Source: Phycisphaerales bacterium (GTDB lineage Bacteria > Planctomycetota > Phycisphaerae > Phycisphaerales > SM1A02). Taken from it: a DNA stretch of 6,571 nucleotides. The notes below the pieces were generated by a model. The model had not been told where the DNA came from, did not search any database, and saw only the letters and a list, made by a program, of their open reading frames with translations. This document shows positions 6,344-6,571 of this stretch, piece after piece (position 1 is the first letter of the stretch; every line of letters begins with the position of its first letter). The stretch covers positions 1 to 6,571 of the forward strand of contig SKZB01000434.1 of assembly GCA_007127615.1 (NCBI GenBank). The letters run 5' to 3'. The position numbers and the translations under genes are program-made.

Positions 6344-6571
6344 TCACCCGGCGCGTTCGGATCCGCCAAGCCACCGGCCGGCGACGCAGACATCGTCGAT
6401 GGCGCGCTCATCCGCGCCGAGCGTCAGCCCGGCGGCGAGATTCTCTTCGCCGGTCCCGCGCAGCGCCGGCGCCGTGAGATCGATACTCACGAAGTCCGCC
6501 GCGGCGCCGCGGCGAATCTGTCCGGCACGAACCCCCAGCGACCGGGCGCCATGAACCGTCATCGCGCTCAA
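6344..6571 (-). CDS. Amidohydrolase-superfamily enzyme, C-terminal part only (formimidoylglutamate deiminase-like)
   Basis: Only the last 75 codons are in the window; the gene enters at the right edge and ends with TGA (minus strand, 6346-6344). The visible part has the typical end of a metal-dependent amidohydrolase: T-V-H-G-A-R-S-L-G, then G-A-A-A-D-F-V-S-I-D-L, then I-D-D-V-C-V-A-G-R-W. This is the C-terminal strand region that packs beside the catalytic barrel. The metal-binding His, Lys and Asp residues lie further upstream, outside the window, so activity cannot be judged. The L-T-L-G-A-D-E-R-A-I-D-D-V pattern reminds me of formimidoylglutamate deiminase (HutF, histidine breakdown) and related aminohydrolases, but other deaminases of the superfamily are possible. 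It converges on phoU across 187 nt and is probably unrelated to phosphate uptake. Confidence 0.75.
   Translation of the reverse strand: MSAMTVHGARSLGVRAGQIRRGAAADFVSIDLTAPALRGTGEENLAAGLTLGADERAIDDVCVAGRWLGGSERAG

Overview
The window carries most of a high-affinity phosphate uptake operon on the + strand, in the order pstC - pstA - pstB - phoU. It is followed by the 3' end of a convergent minus-strand gene of the amidohydrolase superfamily that runs off the right edge. The DNA is GC-rich (roughly 60-65% by eye). Nothing recognisable as coding lies in the first 289 bases, and pstS, phoB and phoR are not in the window.

Layout: 1-289 is a non-coding leader holding a strong inverted repeat (51-85), a run of 11-bp-spaced repeats that could be a Pho-regulator site (about 160-203), and two small overlapping hairpins (233-263). 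pstC (290-2668, GTG start) and pstA (2769-4424) are the two permease subunits. pstB (4481-5401) is the ATPase and phoU (5497-6156, GTG start) the regulator. The spacers are 100, 56 and 95 nt with no overlaps. From 6157 to 6343, between convergent genes, there are two hairpins that may end transcription. The amidohydrolase tail occupies 6344-6571.

How the genes work together: PstC and PstA form the membrane channel and a PstB dimer powers phosphate import. In well-studied bacteria PhoU couples the transporter to a PhoR/PhoB-type two-component system and restrains uptake when phosphate is plentiful. A periplasmic PstS must be supplied from elsewhere. The unusual part is the architecture of the permeases. 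Both have a single N-terminal membrane helix followed by a large extracytoplasmic domain before the ordinary permease core. In PstC this domain is about 390 residues and looks like a seven-bladed beta-propeller; in PstA it is about 260 residues and contains a long coiled coil. From memory, this long form is widespread in Gammaproteobacteria such as Pseudomonas, so it is not new, but I know of no established function for the extra domains.

Organism: the evidence is limited. GC content, patchy Shine-Dalgarno use, a PhoU unlike the gammaproteobacterial one as I remember it, and the HutF-like neighbour fit a Planctomycetota-like bacterium. A gammaproteobacterium cannot be excluded because the permeases are of that type. 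No insertion sequence, phage, CRISPR or tRNA signal was seen, so this looks like a chromosomal housekeeping locus with unusual details rather than an accessory island.
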